From an uncultured Oscillospiraceae bacterium (GTDB taxonomy: Bacteria > Bacillota > Clostridia > Oscillospirales > Oscillospiraceae), in contig CALWON010000001.1 of the NCBI GenBank assembly GCA_944383165.1, forward strand, positions 35,290 through 99,289: DNA of 64,000 nucleotides, in the 5' to 3' direction. Position 1 is the stretch's first letter, and each line of letters begins with the position of its first letter. Positions 1 to 9,150 of the stretch are shown here, piece after piece. Both the position numbers and the translations under genes were made by a program. The notes beneath the pieces were generated by a model that searched no databases, was not told the origin of the DNA, and saw nothing but the letters and a program-made list of their open reading frames with translations.

Positions 1-503
1 ACCACACTGTCACTGGTCATACGCAGATGTTCTTGGCTGTTTGCCGCAAAATGCTTTGGACATGCAGAAATCCCATTGGATTGAACACCTCGAATAAAAG
101 CGGCAGCCATTTTTCCAGCCAAATAGGGGTCCTCAGAATAGTATTCAAAGTTTCGTCCACCCAAGGGGCTGCGTTTGATATTCAGACCAGGTCCCAGCAG
201 AACATTGACCTGCTGGCTGGCAGCTTCTGCCCCAATGGTTTGCCCGGCTTGTTCTGCCAGGGTAGGGTTCCAACTGTTCGCAACCCCAGCTGCGGTTGGG
301 AAACAGGTGGCTGGTTGGCTGGCATTTAATCCCAGGTGATCGCCTTCGCCCACTTGACGACGTACACCGTGGGGACCATCAGAGAGAAACATAGCAGGCA
401 ACCCCGCTTGTTCAAATGGATAGGTGCTCCAAATATCTCGACCGGAGAGAAGGGCAACCTTTTGCTCCAGCGTTAATTTGCTTAAAATAGATTGATGTTT
501 CAC
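1..503 (-). CDS. Beta-glucosidase, glycoside hydrolase family 3 (N-terminal part, cut by window edge)
   Basis: The first 167 codons of a GH3 glycosidase, which hydrolyses terminal beta-linked sugars from oligosaccharides. The N-terminal TIM-barrel domain is seen in classical order: a start segment with LTLEQKVALLSGRD, the substrate-pocket motif SDGPHGVR near residue 50, GRNFEYFSEDP near 120 and CPKHFAAN near 150. The catalytic Asp would lie beyond the edge. I chose a GTG start because AAGGAG stands 7 bases before it. No signal peptide is visible, so the enzyme is probably cytoplasmic and acts on imported sugars. It follows a second GH3 gene on the same strand, 65 bases downstream of it, separated by a hairpin. 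Confidence 0.9.
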   Translation of the reverse strand, partial: MKHQSILSKLTLEQKVALLSGRDIWSTYPFEQAGLPAMFLSDGPHGVRRQVGEGDHLGLNASQPATCFPTAAGVANSWNPTLAEQAGQTIGAEAASQQVNVLLGPGLNIKRSPLGGRNFEYYSEDPYLAGKMAAAFIRGVQSNGISACPKHFAANSQEHLRMTSDSV

Positions 504-532
504 AGGCAATCTCCTTCCCAGAAATAAGGGGT

Positions 533-562
533 ACGGTCTCCCTGTTGTAACAGGGAGACCGT
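533..562 (-). terminator. 14-bp perfect hairpin between the two GH3 genes
   Basis: Arms 533-546 and 549-562 are perfectly complementary (acggtctccctgtt type) with almost no loop. There is no clear U-run on the minus strand, so it may slow or process the transcript between the two GH3 genes, not fully terminate it. Confidence 0.5.
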
Positions 563-568
563 GTGAGG

Positions 569-3472
569 TTAAACCGCAATTTTTTTAGATTTTTTGTAAA
601 TGCCAGCTGCACCAGCAATGACTGCAACACCGATGATGACATCAGCAGCAATCAGCATTATCTGCCAGCTCTGCATACCAGGATTCAGGTTTTCCTCAGC
701 ATAGGCACGGGAGTTGACCACAGTGTAGAGGATGTTCTTGGCAGCCTGGCGCATAGCAAGAACGGAAGTTGCACTCTCGGTATCCTTGATGTGGTTGGTT
801 TCTGTGTCATAGTTCACAAGGCAGAAGTCAGTACCATTGCGGATTGCCTGGTCTGCGTTCATGTAGCCATAGACACCAAAGTAGTCAGTCAGGACCATAC
901 CCACAAAGCCCCACTCGTCGCGCAGGACAATGTTACACAGTTCGTTGTTGCCGCCAGTCCACTCGGTTCCAATGTAGTTGAAAGAGGACATAACAGCATC
1001 GGCACCGCCCTCTTTTACAGCGATTTCAAAGGGCTTTAGATAAATCTCACGGATTGCCTGCTCATTGGACCAAGTACACAGCATACTGTTGCGATTGCCT
1101 TCCTGGTCGTTGAGTGCATAGTGCTTAATATAGGCATATACGCCATACTCCTCAGCACCCTGGCTGGCCTTAGCAGCCATCTTACCAGAAATCAGGCTGT
1201 CCTCGGAGAAATATTCAAAGTTACGACCAGAGAAAGCAGAGCGGTGAATGTTCATAGCGGGAGCATACCAGCCAGAAGTATCCATCTCATCTGCCATCTT
1301 ACCAATGCTGCGTCCAAACTCGGTAGCCAGATCCTGATTCCAAGTGGCAGCAATCATCACACCAGCGGGGAAGCCAACAGAACCCTGACCAGTAAAGTTG
1401 TTGTTGATGGATGCAGGACCATCGCAGTCATAAGTCTGTACCTTGCCAATGCTGCTGACAGGTGCAGTCTGATAACCACCATAGGCAATGAGGGAATCCA
1501 TCTCATCAATGGTAAGCTGGTCTAAGAGCTGATCCCACTTTGCATCTGTGTACTCCACACCACGCAGGTCAACCAACTGCAAGCCATTCTTTGCGCCGGT
1601 GGTTGGCATCACATCATCAGGATTGTTGTACTGAGTGGGATCATAGTTTGCATTGAAAATAAAGGATGCCTTCTGCTCATCACTCATAGAGAAATTGGTG
1701 GGAGCAGCAGTAGCTTCAGCATAGTTAGCAAAGCCATTAGCACGGGAAAGATAGGTTGCATTCCCTTCTGCAAAGCCAAACTGATTGGTAGCAGGGGTAA
1801 CATCAGTGCTGCGACCATCTGCATAGGAGATTGTCTCTGCCACAGTGTAGACCTGGGAGTCCAAGACAGTATGGGAATCTGCATTGACAGAAATCACATA
1901 GTCTCCAGCTTCCAGCACATAGGCACCAACACCATAGGTATCATAAGATGCCAAATCTTCCACATTGAAGGAGATGGTGATGGTCTCAGAAGCACCAGGC
2001 TCCAGTACATCGGTTTTGTCAAATGCAATCAGGTTTGCGGATGCCTTTTCAATACCACCGTTGGTGTAGGGGGGATTGAAGTAGACTTCCACTACATCCT
2101 TACCAGCCACAGAGCCAGTATTGGTGACGGTAACGTCAAAGGTAATCACGCCATTTGTCTCAGAAATAGCACCCATCTCCTGGGTAAAGGAGGAGTAGCT
2201 CAAACCATAACCGAAGGGATACTGTACAGTTGCATCGTAATCAATAAGACCTTCCGCAGCAGCTGTTTCATAGAATTTGTAGCCTACATAGATGCCTTCC
2301 ACATAGTTGACGAAGGCAGGGGTTGCGTTCTTGTTAAAGGAACCCTCAGCAAAGAACTCCTCTGCATTGTCATAATAAAATGCACCAAAGTTGTTCCAGG
2401 TGGGGGTGGTAGTCAGGTCATACACAAAGGTGTCAATCAAGCGACCAGAGGGGTTGACAGTACCATTGAGAATATTGCCAAGACCGTTGAAGCCGCCTTG
2501 ACCGGTACCAGCACACCAGATCACAGACTGAATCTGCTCATAATCCTCTACAAAACCCAGCTCAAAGGGGTTGGCGCCATTGTAAAGTACAATAACCTTG
2601 TCAAAGTTTGCACAGACCAGATCAAGCAGCTCTTCCTCACGGTTGGACAACTGGAGGAAGTGGTCTCCCTCGTCCCAGTCGTTGCCCTCGTTCAGGCTAT
2701 CATCATAAGTACCACGGAAGTAAGCGGAATCGCCGCCAATGGATTGCTCACTGTTCCATGTGCCATTGGCTACCGCGACCATATCAGTTGGTAGGTCAGC
2801 ACCTTCGCCACCGACACGACCAATGACTACCATAGCTGTATCAGAAAATGCCTTTGCATTCTCCATCATCTCATCGGTGTAGAGGTTGACATTGGGCTCA
2901 GGAAGGGTCCAGTCCTGGCTGCTCATTCCAACAGCAGGGCGGTCAGCCTTATAGTTTACATAAAACTGGCTCAATTCCTCATTGGTAGAAATGCCTGCAT
3001 TGGCAAGCCCCTCCAACAGGGTGGTGGTGTGATAGGCATCGTTCAGAGAACCAGAACCAGTACCACCATAGACAGGGTTCGTAGAAGCCCAACCAAACAG
3101 GTTCAAAGAGCTGCCAGAAGCCAAAGGCAGCAGTTGGTTCTTATTCTCCAAGAGGACAATACCTTCCTCTGCAATATCTTCCACCAGACCAGCGGCCTCA
3201 GCAGAGGTTTCCTCACTGATCTTTCCACCGCCAGTGGCGAGGGAAATCATGGTAAACATTGGACCAGTACAGACCAAGTTAATAATGACAGTAATGGCAA
3301 GGATCATTGCCATGCCAGCCTCTCCTCTGGCAAAAAAACGCTTGTTTTTGGGCAGGTTGCGCACAGCGACCATAAACGCAATGCCCAGCACCAGTACGAC
3401 AGCAAGTGCAATCAAGTGAAACTTGACAGAATCAAGCACTTTGAATACGTCGTCCATGTTGATACTTAACAT
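569..3472 (-). CDS. Membrane-anchored GH3 beta-glucosidase with swapped domain order
   Basis: A 967-residue GH3 glycosidase. Order seen: two hydrophobic segments at about 19-39 and 53-76, then the GH3 C-terminal alpha/beta sandwich (EGIVLLENKNQLLPL near 100; FGYGLSYS near 420), a fibronectin III-like domain (about 430-510), a linker, and only then the GH3 TIM-barrel domain (about 650-900), ending with a third hydrophobic segment (about 933-955) and KKSKK. This is the reverse of the usual barrel-then-sandwich order; reversed GH3 enzymes are known in rumen Clostridia. The probable nucleophile is Asp863 in VLTDYFG; KHYALNDQEGNR and GRNFEYFSED are also present. The catalytic part is probably outside the cell and tethered. 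I placed the start at the third ATG of a cluster, since AGGAGG lies 9 bases before it; an upstream ATG would add 11 residues. It lies downstream of an AgrCA-like pair. Confidence 0.88.
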   Translation of the reverse strand: MLSINMDDVFKVLDSVKFHLIALAVVLVLGIAFMVAVRNLPKNKRFFARGEAGMAMILAITVIINLVCTGPMFTMISLATGGGKISEETSAEAAGLVEDIAEEGIVLLENKNQLLPLASGSSLNLFGWASTNPVYGGTGSGSLNDAYHTTTLLEGLANAGISTNEELSQFYVNYKADRPAVGMSSQDWTLPEPNVNLYTDEMMENAKAFSDTAMVVIGRVGGEGADLPTDMVAVANGTWNSEQSIGGDSAYFRGTYDDSLNEGNDWDEGDHFLQLSNREEELLDLVCANFDKVIVLYNGANPFELGFVEDYEQIQSVIWCAGTGQGGFNGLGNILNGTVNPSGRLIDTFVYDLTTTPTWNNFGAFYYDNAEEFFAEGSFNKNATPAFVNYVEGIYVGYKFYETAAAEGLIDYDATVQYPFGYGLSYSSFTQEMGAISETNGVITFDVTVTNTGSVAGKDVVEVYFNPPYTNGGIEKASANLIAFDKTDVLEPGASETITISFNVEDLASYDTYGVGAYVLEAGDYVISVNADSHTVLDSQVYTVAETISYADGRSTDVTPATNQFGFAEGNATYLSRANGFANYAEATAAPTNFSMSDEQKASFIFNANYDPTQYNNPDDVMPTTGAKNGLQLVDLRGVEYTDAKWDQLLDQLTIDEMDSLIAYGGYQTAPVSSIGKVQTYDCDGPASINNNFTGQGSVGFPAGVMIAATWNQDLATEFGRSIGKMADEMDTSGWYAPAMNIHRSAFSGRNFEYFSEDSLISGKMAAKASQGAEEYGVYAYIKHYALNDQEGNRNSMLCTWSNEQAIREIYLKPFEIAVKEGGADAVMSSFNYIGTEWTGGNNELCNIVLRDEWGFVGMVLTDYFGVYGYMNADQAIRNGTDFCLVNYDTETNHIKDTESATSVLAMRQAAKNILYTVVNSRAYAEENLNPGMQSWQIMLIAADVIIGVAVIAGAAGIYKKSKKIAV

Positions 3473-3658
3473 CTCATTCATCCTCCTTACTTTGCTGCGA
3501 CACAATGGGGTGTGTCTTATGGTGGAGACAGCATAACATATTTTTTACATAGAGGGAGGACACTTTCACAAAATGCTCGATTTTTTGCACAAACAGTTTT
3601 TCTTATTGTGTAAATCAACAAAAGATGAAAAATGTATTTGTAAAAAAAATCAAAAGAA

Positions 3659-3701
3659 AGAAGTTGGCATATCTCCCAGTTAATGAGATTTGCCAACTTC
3701 T
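3659..3701 (-). terminator. Terminator overlapping the 3' end of the sensor kinase gene
   Basis: Minus strand: AGAAGTTGGCA pairs with TGCCAACTTCT, followed by TTCTTTTGATTTTTTTT. The upstream arm includes the last codons of the kinase gene. It separates the regulatory operon from the GH3 gene. In the remaining 3473-3658 I see an A/T-rich stretch but no promoter I would defend. Confidence 0.75.
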
Positions 3702-5008
3702 GGATCTGTCTGCAAAGGAATTAAAATATTCAAAACGAACCAGTTATCATTCAAAGATACACTAAGGCTTCCACCATACTTTTGGGCAGTATATCGGATG
3801 CTTTTGATCCCATAGCCGTGATAATCCTGGTCCTGCTTGGTTGTGACAGGGACACCGTCTTCAAAGAAAAGGGCATCTTGGCAATAATTTTCACAGTGAA
3901 TGATCAGAAAGTTTTTTTGAGAAAAGACTTCCAAATGGATTAAGCGGAGTTCTTTTTCGGCAATTTTTAGCTCACATTCGATGGCATTATCAAGTGCATT
4001 GCCAAACAGGGTACAGATGTCCATCACATCCATAAAATCGAGGAGATGACCATTTGCTACACAGGTTAATTTAATTTTATGTTTAGCACAGTAGAGGCTT
4101 TTTCCGGTTAATACAGTGTCGAGAACGGGGTTTCCAGTTTTGTTTTGGGCTTCGTAGTGCTGGATTTCCTGTTCCATCTGGTCCAAAAAGGCAGCCCGTT
4201 TGGTTGGGTCTTTCTCTGCACGGAGGATGGCAATCTGGTGTTTTAAATCATGATATTTTCGGTTGATGAGGTCAATACTCTCCCGGGATTGGCGGTATTG
4301 GACATATTGGTTTTGAAGGATGCTCTTAATCGCATCCAATTCCCGTTTTGTATGGAGTTCGGCACGTTGTACATGGTAAGCATACAGAATGACCACACCA
4401 GATAAGTCAACCAGAGTCCGTATGGTAAAGATTTCCCGGATAAACGGGCTGCTAAATGGGGTATTGGTGGTAATAAAACTTAGGTTGCTAATGAGAAAAA
4501 CAGCAGCCCCCATTACCACAGCCGACCATAGCTCATTCTGGGAGATCACCAGCCTGGTTTGATAGGAAGTGACATGCTTTTCCAATCGGTACATCCCATA
4601 AAATACAATCCCATATACAAAAAATAGGTAAAGCAGGGAGAGGGCAGGATTATCCTGTTCCACCTGATAGGCAGTGTAAAAATAGAGCTGCCACTCTAAA
4701 GAGGCGGCAAATTCTGCTAGAAGGAAGGCGCGGACAGTACAGTAAGCAGCACTTTTCCAATCCAGTTGGGAGCAAAGCAGGATGAGGGCAAACATGCCTG
4801 CGATGGCAATACCCATGGCAGGCATCCAGAATACAATGGAAAGGGCATCTGTGGCAATGAGCCAAATACTCTGAAGTAGGAGGGACAACACCAAGACAAC
4901 CCAAAGTTGGATTCCATGTAACCGTCTACGATATTGGAATAGATAGACAAGACAGGCAATCCACTCAGCCAATGCAGTAAAAAGGCGGGGGATATTTTCA
5001 TACATCAT
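3680..5008 (-). CDS. GHKL-type sensor histidine kinase (AgrC-like)
   Basis: A 442-residue membrane sensor. The N-terminal half (about 1-215) has six or so hydrophobic segments as in AgrC-type peptide sensors; the cytoplasmic part has the H-box YHDLKHQI near residue 250, the N-box LFGNALDNAIE near 340 and the G-box YHGYGIKSI near 405. This is the HPK10 class, whose partners are LytTR regulators. The partner gene lies directly upstream and the start overlaps its stop by 4 bases, so translation is coupled. No AgrB/AgrD-type peptide gene is visible nearby, so the signal is unknown. The downstream GH3 gene is a possible target by position only. Confidence 0.9.
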   Translation of the reverse strand: MMYENIPRLFTALAEWIACLVYLFQYRRRLHGIQLWVVLVLSLLLQSIWLIATDALSIVFWMPAMGIAIAGMFALILLCSQLDWKSAAYCTVRAFLLAEFAASLEWQLYFYTAYQVEQDNPALSLLYLFFVYGIVFYGMYRLEKHVTSYQTRLVISQNELWSAVVMGAAVFLISNLSFITTNTPFSSPFIREIFTIRTLVDLSGVVILYAYHVQRAELHTKRELDAIKSILQNQYVQYRQSRESIDLINRKYHDLKHQIAILRAEKDPTKRAAFLDQMEQEIQHYEAQNKTGNPVLDTVLTGKSLYCAKHKIKLTCVANGHLLDFMDVMDICTLFGNALDNAIECELKIAEKELRLIHLEVFSQKNFLIIHCENYCQDALFFEDGVPVTTKQDQDYHGYGIKSIRYTAQKYGGSLSVSLNDNWFVLNILIPLQTDPEVGKSH

Positions 5009-5712
5009 AAAACACCACCAATGTGCCGGGTCAGTGCATCCAAAAAAGCAGCTTTACGGCTCCGGCTGATTTGAAGCTTTTGACCATTGATGATGGCACA
5101 GTTATCCTGGATGCCATCCACACACTCTAAATTGAGCAGATAGCCCTTATTGCTCCGGAAAAAGTGCATCCCCTCCAACGTGCGTTCTGCCTCTGTGATG
5201 GTGCCAGAGCTGGTGTAACTTCCATTTTTGGTGTGATAAATCAAACGATGTCCCTGGCTCTCCACATAGTAGATATCATCTACTGCCAACTTCATAGCTC
5301 CACCTTTGATAGGCACTGTAATAAAATGTTTCACACGCTGTTTCAGACGGCTTAACACCCGCCCCATACGCTGACAGAATGTGGTATAGCTGACAGGTTT
5401 CAGCATATAATCCATTGCATCAACTTCATAGCCCCGGATAGCATACTGTGCCATATTGGTAATAAACAAAATTGCCACTTCAGAGTCCTGTTGACGGATC
5501 AGTTTGGCAGTGGTCATACCATCTAAAAAGCGCATTTGTACATCCAAAAAAATAATGTCATATTGAGCATGGTAGTTTTGAAGGAGATCTTCACCATCCT
5601 GAAATAGGGAGACAGAAAAATGATATTGGTTGGAGGAGCCATAGGTGTCAATATAGCTTTGTAGCTGCTGCCCCCAGGTGAGGTCATCTTCCACAATGGC
5701 AATGTGTATCAT
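5005..5712 (-). CDS. LytTR-family response regulator (AgrA-like)
   Basis: A 235-residue regulator. Receiver domain at 1-120 with the acidic pair in IVEDD, the phospho-acceptor Asp near 55 in IIFLDVQM and the switch Lys in MLKPVSY; LytTR DNA-binding domain at about 135-230 (YYVESQGHRLIYHT, LNLECVDGI). I placed the start at the internal ATG giving MIHIAIVEDD because GAGGTG lies 7 bases before it. First gene of a two-gene operon with the AgrC-like kinase. LytTR proteins bind pairs of direct repeats; I did not find a convincing pair in this window. Confidence 0.9.
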   Translation of the reverse strand: MIHIAIVEDDLTWGQQLQSYIDTYGSSNQYHFSVSLFQDGEDLLQNYHAQYDIIFLDVQMRFLDGMTTAKLIRQQDSEVAILFITNMAQYAIRGYEVDAMDYMLKPVSYTTFCQRMGRVLSRLKQRVKHFITVPIKGGAMKLAVDDIYYVESQGHRLIYHTKNGSYTSSGTITEAERTLEGMHFFRSNKGYLLNLECVDGIQDNCAIINGQKLQISRSRKAAFLDALTRHIGGVL

Positions 5713-5749
5713 AGAGAGCCACCTCATATTTATGCATCAGAATTTTGGA

Positions 5750-5783
5750 AAAGCGAACCTGCCTAGGGACAAGTCCGCTTTTG
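5750..5783 (-). terminator. Imperfect terminator after lepB
   Basis: AAAAGCG/CGCTTTT closes an imperfect stem (aaaagcgaacctgcc with ggacaagtccgctttt) in the 76 bases between lepB and the LytTR gene, read on the minus strand. Confidence 0.5.
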
Positions 5784-5788
5784 TAATC

Positions 5789-6370
5789 TTATATGGGTCC
5801 AAAATGAGAAAAGGGGAAGAAGGAAAAGATAGCCTCTCCCAAAATATATCCCTCATCAATAAAGCCAATCCGGCTGTCACGGCTGTCATCTGAGTTGTTG
5901 CGGTTATCACCCATGACAAAAATAGAGCCTTTTGGTACCTCAAAATGGGTTTGAGAACGGTAAGGGTCCGCCAATGAGACATCATACATAGGTTCCTTGA
6001 TGTAAGATTCATCCAAAGCAACCCCATCGACATAAACTGTGTTGGTACCATAATCAATATCAACGGTTTGCCCACCCGTAGCAATGACACGCTTTACAAT
6101 GGCATCCCCATTTAGATGCTCTACGGTGGTCTTATTGACAACAACAATATCACCCTGTTGTGGCTGGTAGCCCAAGGACCATACCAATAAGATTTGACCA
6201 TCTTCCAGCGTATGTTCCATTGAGGAGCCAGATACACGGGTCAGGCGACCGAAAAAAGTAAAAACAAGTACCATACAGACCAAAGACAGGGTTAATGCCC
6301 GCAGCCAATAAAAAAGGTCATTGGAGATAGGTTCTTCCTGTTCAACCTCTTGGTTCCATGATTCGGACAT
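5789..6370 (-). CDS. lepB: Signal peptidase I
   Basis: A 193-residue membrane protease that removes signal peptides from exported proteins. A hydrophobic segment at about 21-41 precedes the catalytic domain. The Ser is Ser50 in SGSSMEHTL and the Lys is Lys93 in AIVKRVIA, the Ser-Lys pair of the S26 family. The later box GDNRNNSDDSRD with the conserved GDNR is intact. I placed the start at the ATG with GGGAGGT 5 bases before it; the open frame runs 35 codons further upstream but without a ribosome site. It follows a terminator after RNase Y, so it has its own transcription unit or is read through. Confidence 0.95.
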   Translation of the reverse strand: MSESWNQEVEQEEPISNDLFYWLRALTLSLVCMVLVFTFFGRLTRVSGSSMEHTLEDGQILLVWSLGYQPQQGDIVVVNKTTVEHLNGDAIVKRVIATGGQTVDIDYGTNTVYVDGVALDESYIKEPMYDVSLADPYRSQTHFEVPKGSIFVMGDNRNNSDDSRDSRIGFIDEGYILGEAIFSFFPFSHFGPI

Positions 6371-6448
6371 GTGTACCTCCCAAATGTAGTTTTCACGGTT
6401 ACGACTTATTATTATACTGGTTTTTGCAGGAAAAAGCAACCAGAGCAG

Positions 6449-6481
6449 AAAAAAAGACAGGATACCTTTTGGCATCCTGTC
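6449..6481 (-). terminator. Terminator after rny
   Basis: Minus strand: GACAGGAT ... ATCCTGTC with an imperfect inner stem, followed by seven T. It lies 21 bases after the rny stop codon. Confidence 0.85.
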
Positions 6482-6501
6482 TGAATCCTGTATACAGGCA
6501 A

Positions 6502-8058
6502 TTACTTTGCATACTCAATGGCTTTGGTTTCACGCAGTAGGTTGATCTTAATCTGACCTGGATATTCCAATTCATCCTCGATCTTTTTGGCAATATCCCG
6601 GGCAAGAATGACCATTTGATCTTCGCTGACCTGTTCAGGCTTAACCATAATACGCACTTCACGTCCAGCCTGAATGGCAAAAGACTTATCCACACCGGGG
6701 AAAGAGGAAGTAATTTCTTCCAGCATTTCAAGACGTTTAATATAGTTTTCCAGATTTTCGCGGCGAGCACCAGGACGGGCAGCAGAAATGGCATCCGCAG
6801 CCTGTACCAAGCAGGCAACCACAGTTTGAGGTTCTACATCATTGTGATGTGCATGGATGGCATGAATGACGCCTTCACTTTCACGATACTTACGGGCAAG
6901 TTCCACACCAATTGAGACGTGGGACCCCTCTACTTCGTGGTCAATGGATTTCCCTAAATCATGAAGCAGACCAGCACGTTTAGCCTCTGCCACATTGGCA
7001 CCAATTTCTGCGGCCAAAAGACCAGCAATATGGGAGACTTCAATGGAATGGTTTAGGACATTCTGACCGTAGCTAGTGCGATAACGCATACGACCTAGGA
7101 GCTTGACCAGTTCAGGGTGGAGACCATGTACATTCGTCTCAAAAATAGCACGCTCGCCCTCTGATTTGATGGTACTGTCCACCTCACGTTTCGCCTTCTC
7201 CACCATCTCTTCAATACGAGTGGGATGAATGCGCCCATCCAAAATCAATTTTTCCAGAGCAAGGCGGGCAATTTCACGGCGGACTGGGTCAAAACAGGAT
7301 ACCGTAATGGCTTCTGGTGTGTCGTCAATAATCAAATCCACCCCAGTGAGGGTTTCCAGAGTGCGGATATTGCGACCTTCACGACCAATAATGCGCCCCT
7401 TCATTTCATCGTTGGGGAGGGCAACCACAGAGACAGTAGCCTCTGCCACATGGTCAGCGGCACAGCGTTGGATAGCAAGGGAAATAATTTCGCGGGCTTT
7501 CGTGTCCGCCTCATCCTTAAAGCGTGCCTCAATCTCTTTGATTTTCATGGCAGATTCATGGGTAACATCGGCTTCTAGCTGATTGAGCAGATAAGTCTTG
7601 GCCTCATCGGCAGTAAAGCCAGAAATGCGCTCCAGTACTTCCAGATGTTGATGCTTAATCTGGTCCGCTTCTGCCTGTGTTGCTTCCAACTTAGCAAGGC
7701 GATGGGAAAGATGTTCTTCTTTCTTTTCCATATTTTCTGTCTTGCGGTCTAAATTTTCTTCTTTTTGTTGCAGTCTGCGCTCCTGCTTTTGCAGGTCTGC
7801 ACGACGCTCCTTTTCTTCACGCTCATATTCGTTGCGGGCCTTTAAAATTTCTTCTTTTGCCTCTACCAACGCTTCACGTTTTTTGCTTTCGGCACTTTTA
7901 TAGGCCTCGTTGACAATCCGAGTGGCCTCTTCTTCAGCGGAGTCAATTTCGTGCTCGGCCACCCGTTTGCGTCGATTCCATCCCAGATACATGCCAACTG
8001 CAATACCAATGGCAAGGGCAAAAATGGCAGCAACAGCCACCAAAATTTCAGGGGTCAT
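6502..8058 (-). CDS. rny: Ribonuclease Y
   Basis: A 518-residue endoribonuclease that starts mRNA decay at the membrane. Visible: an N-terminal membrane segment (about 4-26), a long charged coiled coil (about 30-190, rich in E, K and R), a KH RNA-binding domain (about 205-270, with [15 protein letters not shown]), and an HD phosphohydrolase domain (about 330-430, with [10 protein letters not shown] and [12 protein letters not shown]). Length and ending (KAIEYAK) match the family closely. GGAGGT lies 11 bases before the ATG. Its promoter is at 8243-8271, about 185 bases upstream. With RNase J at 18-20 kb the window carries both main Gram-positive mRNA decay nucleases. Confidence 0.97.
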   Translation of the reverse strand: MTPEILVAVAAIFALAIGIAVGMYLGWNRRKRVAEHEIDSAEEEATRIVNEAYKSAESKKREALVEAKEEILKARNEYEREEKERRADLQKQERRLQQKEENLDRKTENMEKKEEHLSHRLAKLEATQAEADQIKHQHLEVLERISGFTADEAKTYLLNQLEADVTHESAMKIKEIEARFKDEADTKAREIISLAIQRCAADHVAEATVSVVALPNDEMKGRIIGREGRNIRTLETLTGVDLIIDDTPEAITVSCFDPVRREIARLALEKLILDGRIHPTRIEEMVEKAKREVDSTIKSEGERAIFETNVHGLHPELVKLLGRMRYRTSYGQNVLNHSIEVSHIAGLLAAEIGANVAEAKRAGLLHDLGKSIDHEVEGSHVSIGVELARKYRESEGVIHAIHAHHNDVEPQTVVACLVQAADAISAARPGARRENLENYIKRLEMLEEITSSFPGVDKSFAIQAGREVRIMVKPEQVSEDQMVILARDIAKKIEDELEYPGQIKINLLRETKAIEYAK

Positions 8059-8227
8059 TGCGTAGATACACCTCCATCAAACAAAATTTTTTCTTTGTCA
8101 ACACACGCTGCTTCATGTAGGAAGCAGAGACAGTTTCTGACATAAAAGGAGCCGCAAGGCACATGACCCATCCCCAAATGAGCCACAAACCCTGCGACAA
8201 TAGAAAAACAACCCTCTCGTTTTTCAT
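8048..8227 (-). CDS. Possible 59-residue leader ORF before rny (hypothetical)
   Basis: An open frame of 59 codons starts 16 bases after the -10 box of the rny promoter, with AAAGGA 7 bases before its ATG, and ends inside rny (11-base overlap, different frame). The product would have a hydrophobic stretch at about 7-28 ([15 protein letters not shown]) and a basic tail (LTKKKF). I recognise no family. It could be a small membrane protein, a leader whose translation feeds into rny, or chance. Another frame is also open across this stretch, which lowers confidence. Confidence 0.3.
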   Translation of the reverse strand: MKNERVVFLLSQGLWLIWGWVMCLAAPFMSETVSASYMKQRVLTKKKFCLMEVYLRNDP

Positions 8228-8242
8228 ATTTGTCCTTTTTGT

Positions 8243-8271
8243 ATTGTAAAGGCAAGTGGATTCTATGTCAA
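8243..8271 (-). promoter_or_regulatory. Sigma-A type promoter of rny
   Basis: Minus strand TTGACA, 17-base spacer, TACAAT. The best match in the 287-base gap between rny and the deaminase gene. Confidence 0.8.
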
Positions 8272-8345
8272 GAATTATTCATACTAATCCCTAGCACTTT
8301 CAAAATTTTCTTGCGAATTTGAAAATAATTTGGCATGCTTACAGG

Positions 8346-8831
8346 TTAGTCAAGCCCATCGGGCAAAGAATCATCCTGTTCAATCCATTCTTCCACCAAT
8401 ACAGTTTTATATTCTGTTGGTGTGGTCCGGATCACAACCTTAGAAATACCAGCGTTGATAATGAGGCGTCTACACATGGAACAGGAGGTCGCATGTTCCA
8501 AGAGTGCCCCAGTTTTTGCATCCCGACCGGCAAGGTATAAAGTGGAATCCAGAGAGTCCCGACGGGCAGCAGAAATAATGGCATTCATCTCTGCATGCAC
8601 AGAGCGGCACAGTTCATACCGCTCACCACTGGGAACATTCATGGCATCCCTGGTACAATACCCCAAGTCCATACAGTTTTTTCGTCCCCTAGGGGCACCA
8701 TTGTATCCAGTGGAAACAATTTCATCATGCTTGACCAGAATGGCACCATACTGCCGGCGCAGGCAGGTGGAACGCTCTAAAACGGTCTCTGCAATATCCA
8801 AGTAATAATTTTCTTTATCGATCCGTTTCAT
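8346..8831 (-). CDS. dCMP deaminase family protein (ComEB-like)
   Basis: A 161-residue zinc-dependent deaminase, probably converting dCMP to dUMP for thymidylate synthesis. Zinc and catalytic motifs are intact: HAEMNAI near residue 72 (His ligand and proton-shuttle Glu) and SCSMCRRL near 105 (two Cys ligands). The insert with CTRDAMNVPSGERYELC is typical of the dCMP branch and not of tRNA or cytidine deaminases. The start is the ATG after GGAGG with an 11-base gap. Single gene with its own promoter. Confidence 0.88.
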   Translation of the reverse strand: MKRIDKENYYLDIAETVLERSTCLRRQYGAILVKHDEIVSTGYNGAPRGRKNCMDLGYCTRDAMNVPSGERYELCRSVHAEMNAIISAARRDSLDSTLYLAGRDAKTGALLEHATSCSMCRRLIINAGISKVVIRTTPTEYKTVLVEEWIEQDDSLPDGLD

Positions 8832-8870
8832 AACAACAATTTCCTCCAAAAGTGGTGGTATTATTGTATC

Positions 8871-8899
8871 AGTATAACCGATTTTGAAATGTGTCGCAA
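8871..8899 (-). promoter_or_regulatory. Promoter of the dCMP deaminase gene
   Basis: Minus strand TTGCGA, 17-base spacer, TATACT, 40 bases before the start codon. Confidence 0.7.
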
Positions 8900-9005
8900 G
8901 TAGGAGGATGAGGGGTTTTACCCAATCAATCTATGGTCGTCAGACAAAATGTGACAATCTGTCAGTGTGTGGGGCACAATTTACATTTTGTTTACGATTG
9001 ATTCC

Positions 9006-9034
9006 TTGACGAGTTCACACTATTTCGATATGAT
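9006..9034 (+). promoter_or_regulatory. Promoter of the zinc-ribbon protein gene
   Basis: Plus strand TTGACG, 17-base spacer, TATGAT. The leader of about 110 bases to the ATG at 9151 shows no clear structure to me. Confidence 0.8.
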
Positions 9035-9150
9035 ATGATACACAATGGGTTTGAAATTGTGTAGTAAATTGGAAAATCCATTGTGAGGAACAATTCATCT
9101 GGGAAAAGGGTCTCATTGTGCAAGACCCCGCACAGATAAGGAGGCACCTT

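Noticed and set aside
1871..2794. 307-codon plus-strand ORF inside the GH3 gene
   Set aside because: Antisense to the Fn3 and sandwich domains of the GH3 enzyme; no start signal.
8055..8255. 66-codon frame in the rny leader starting near the -10 box
   Set aside because: Its start lies at or before the expected transcription start and it has no ribosome site; the other frame at 8048-8227 is the better candidate.
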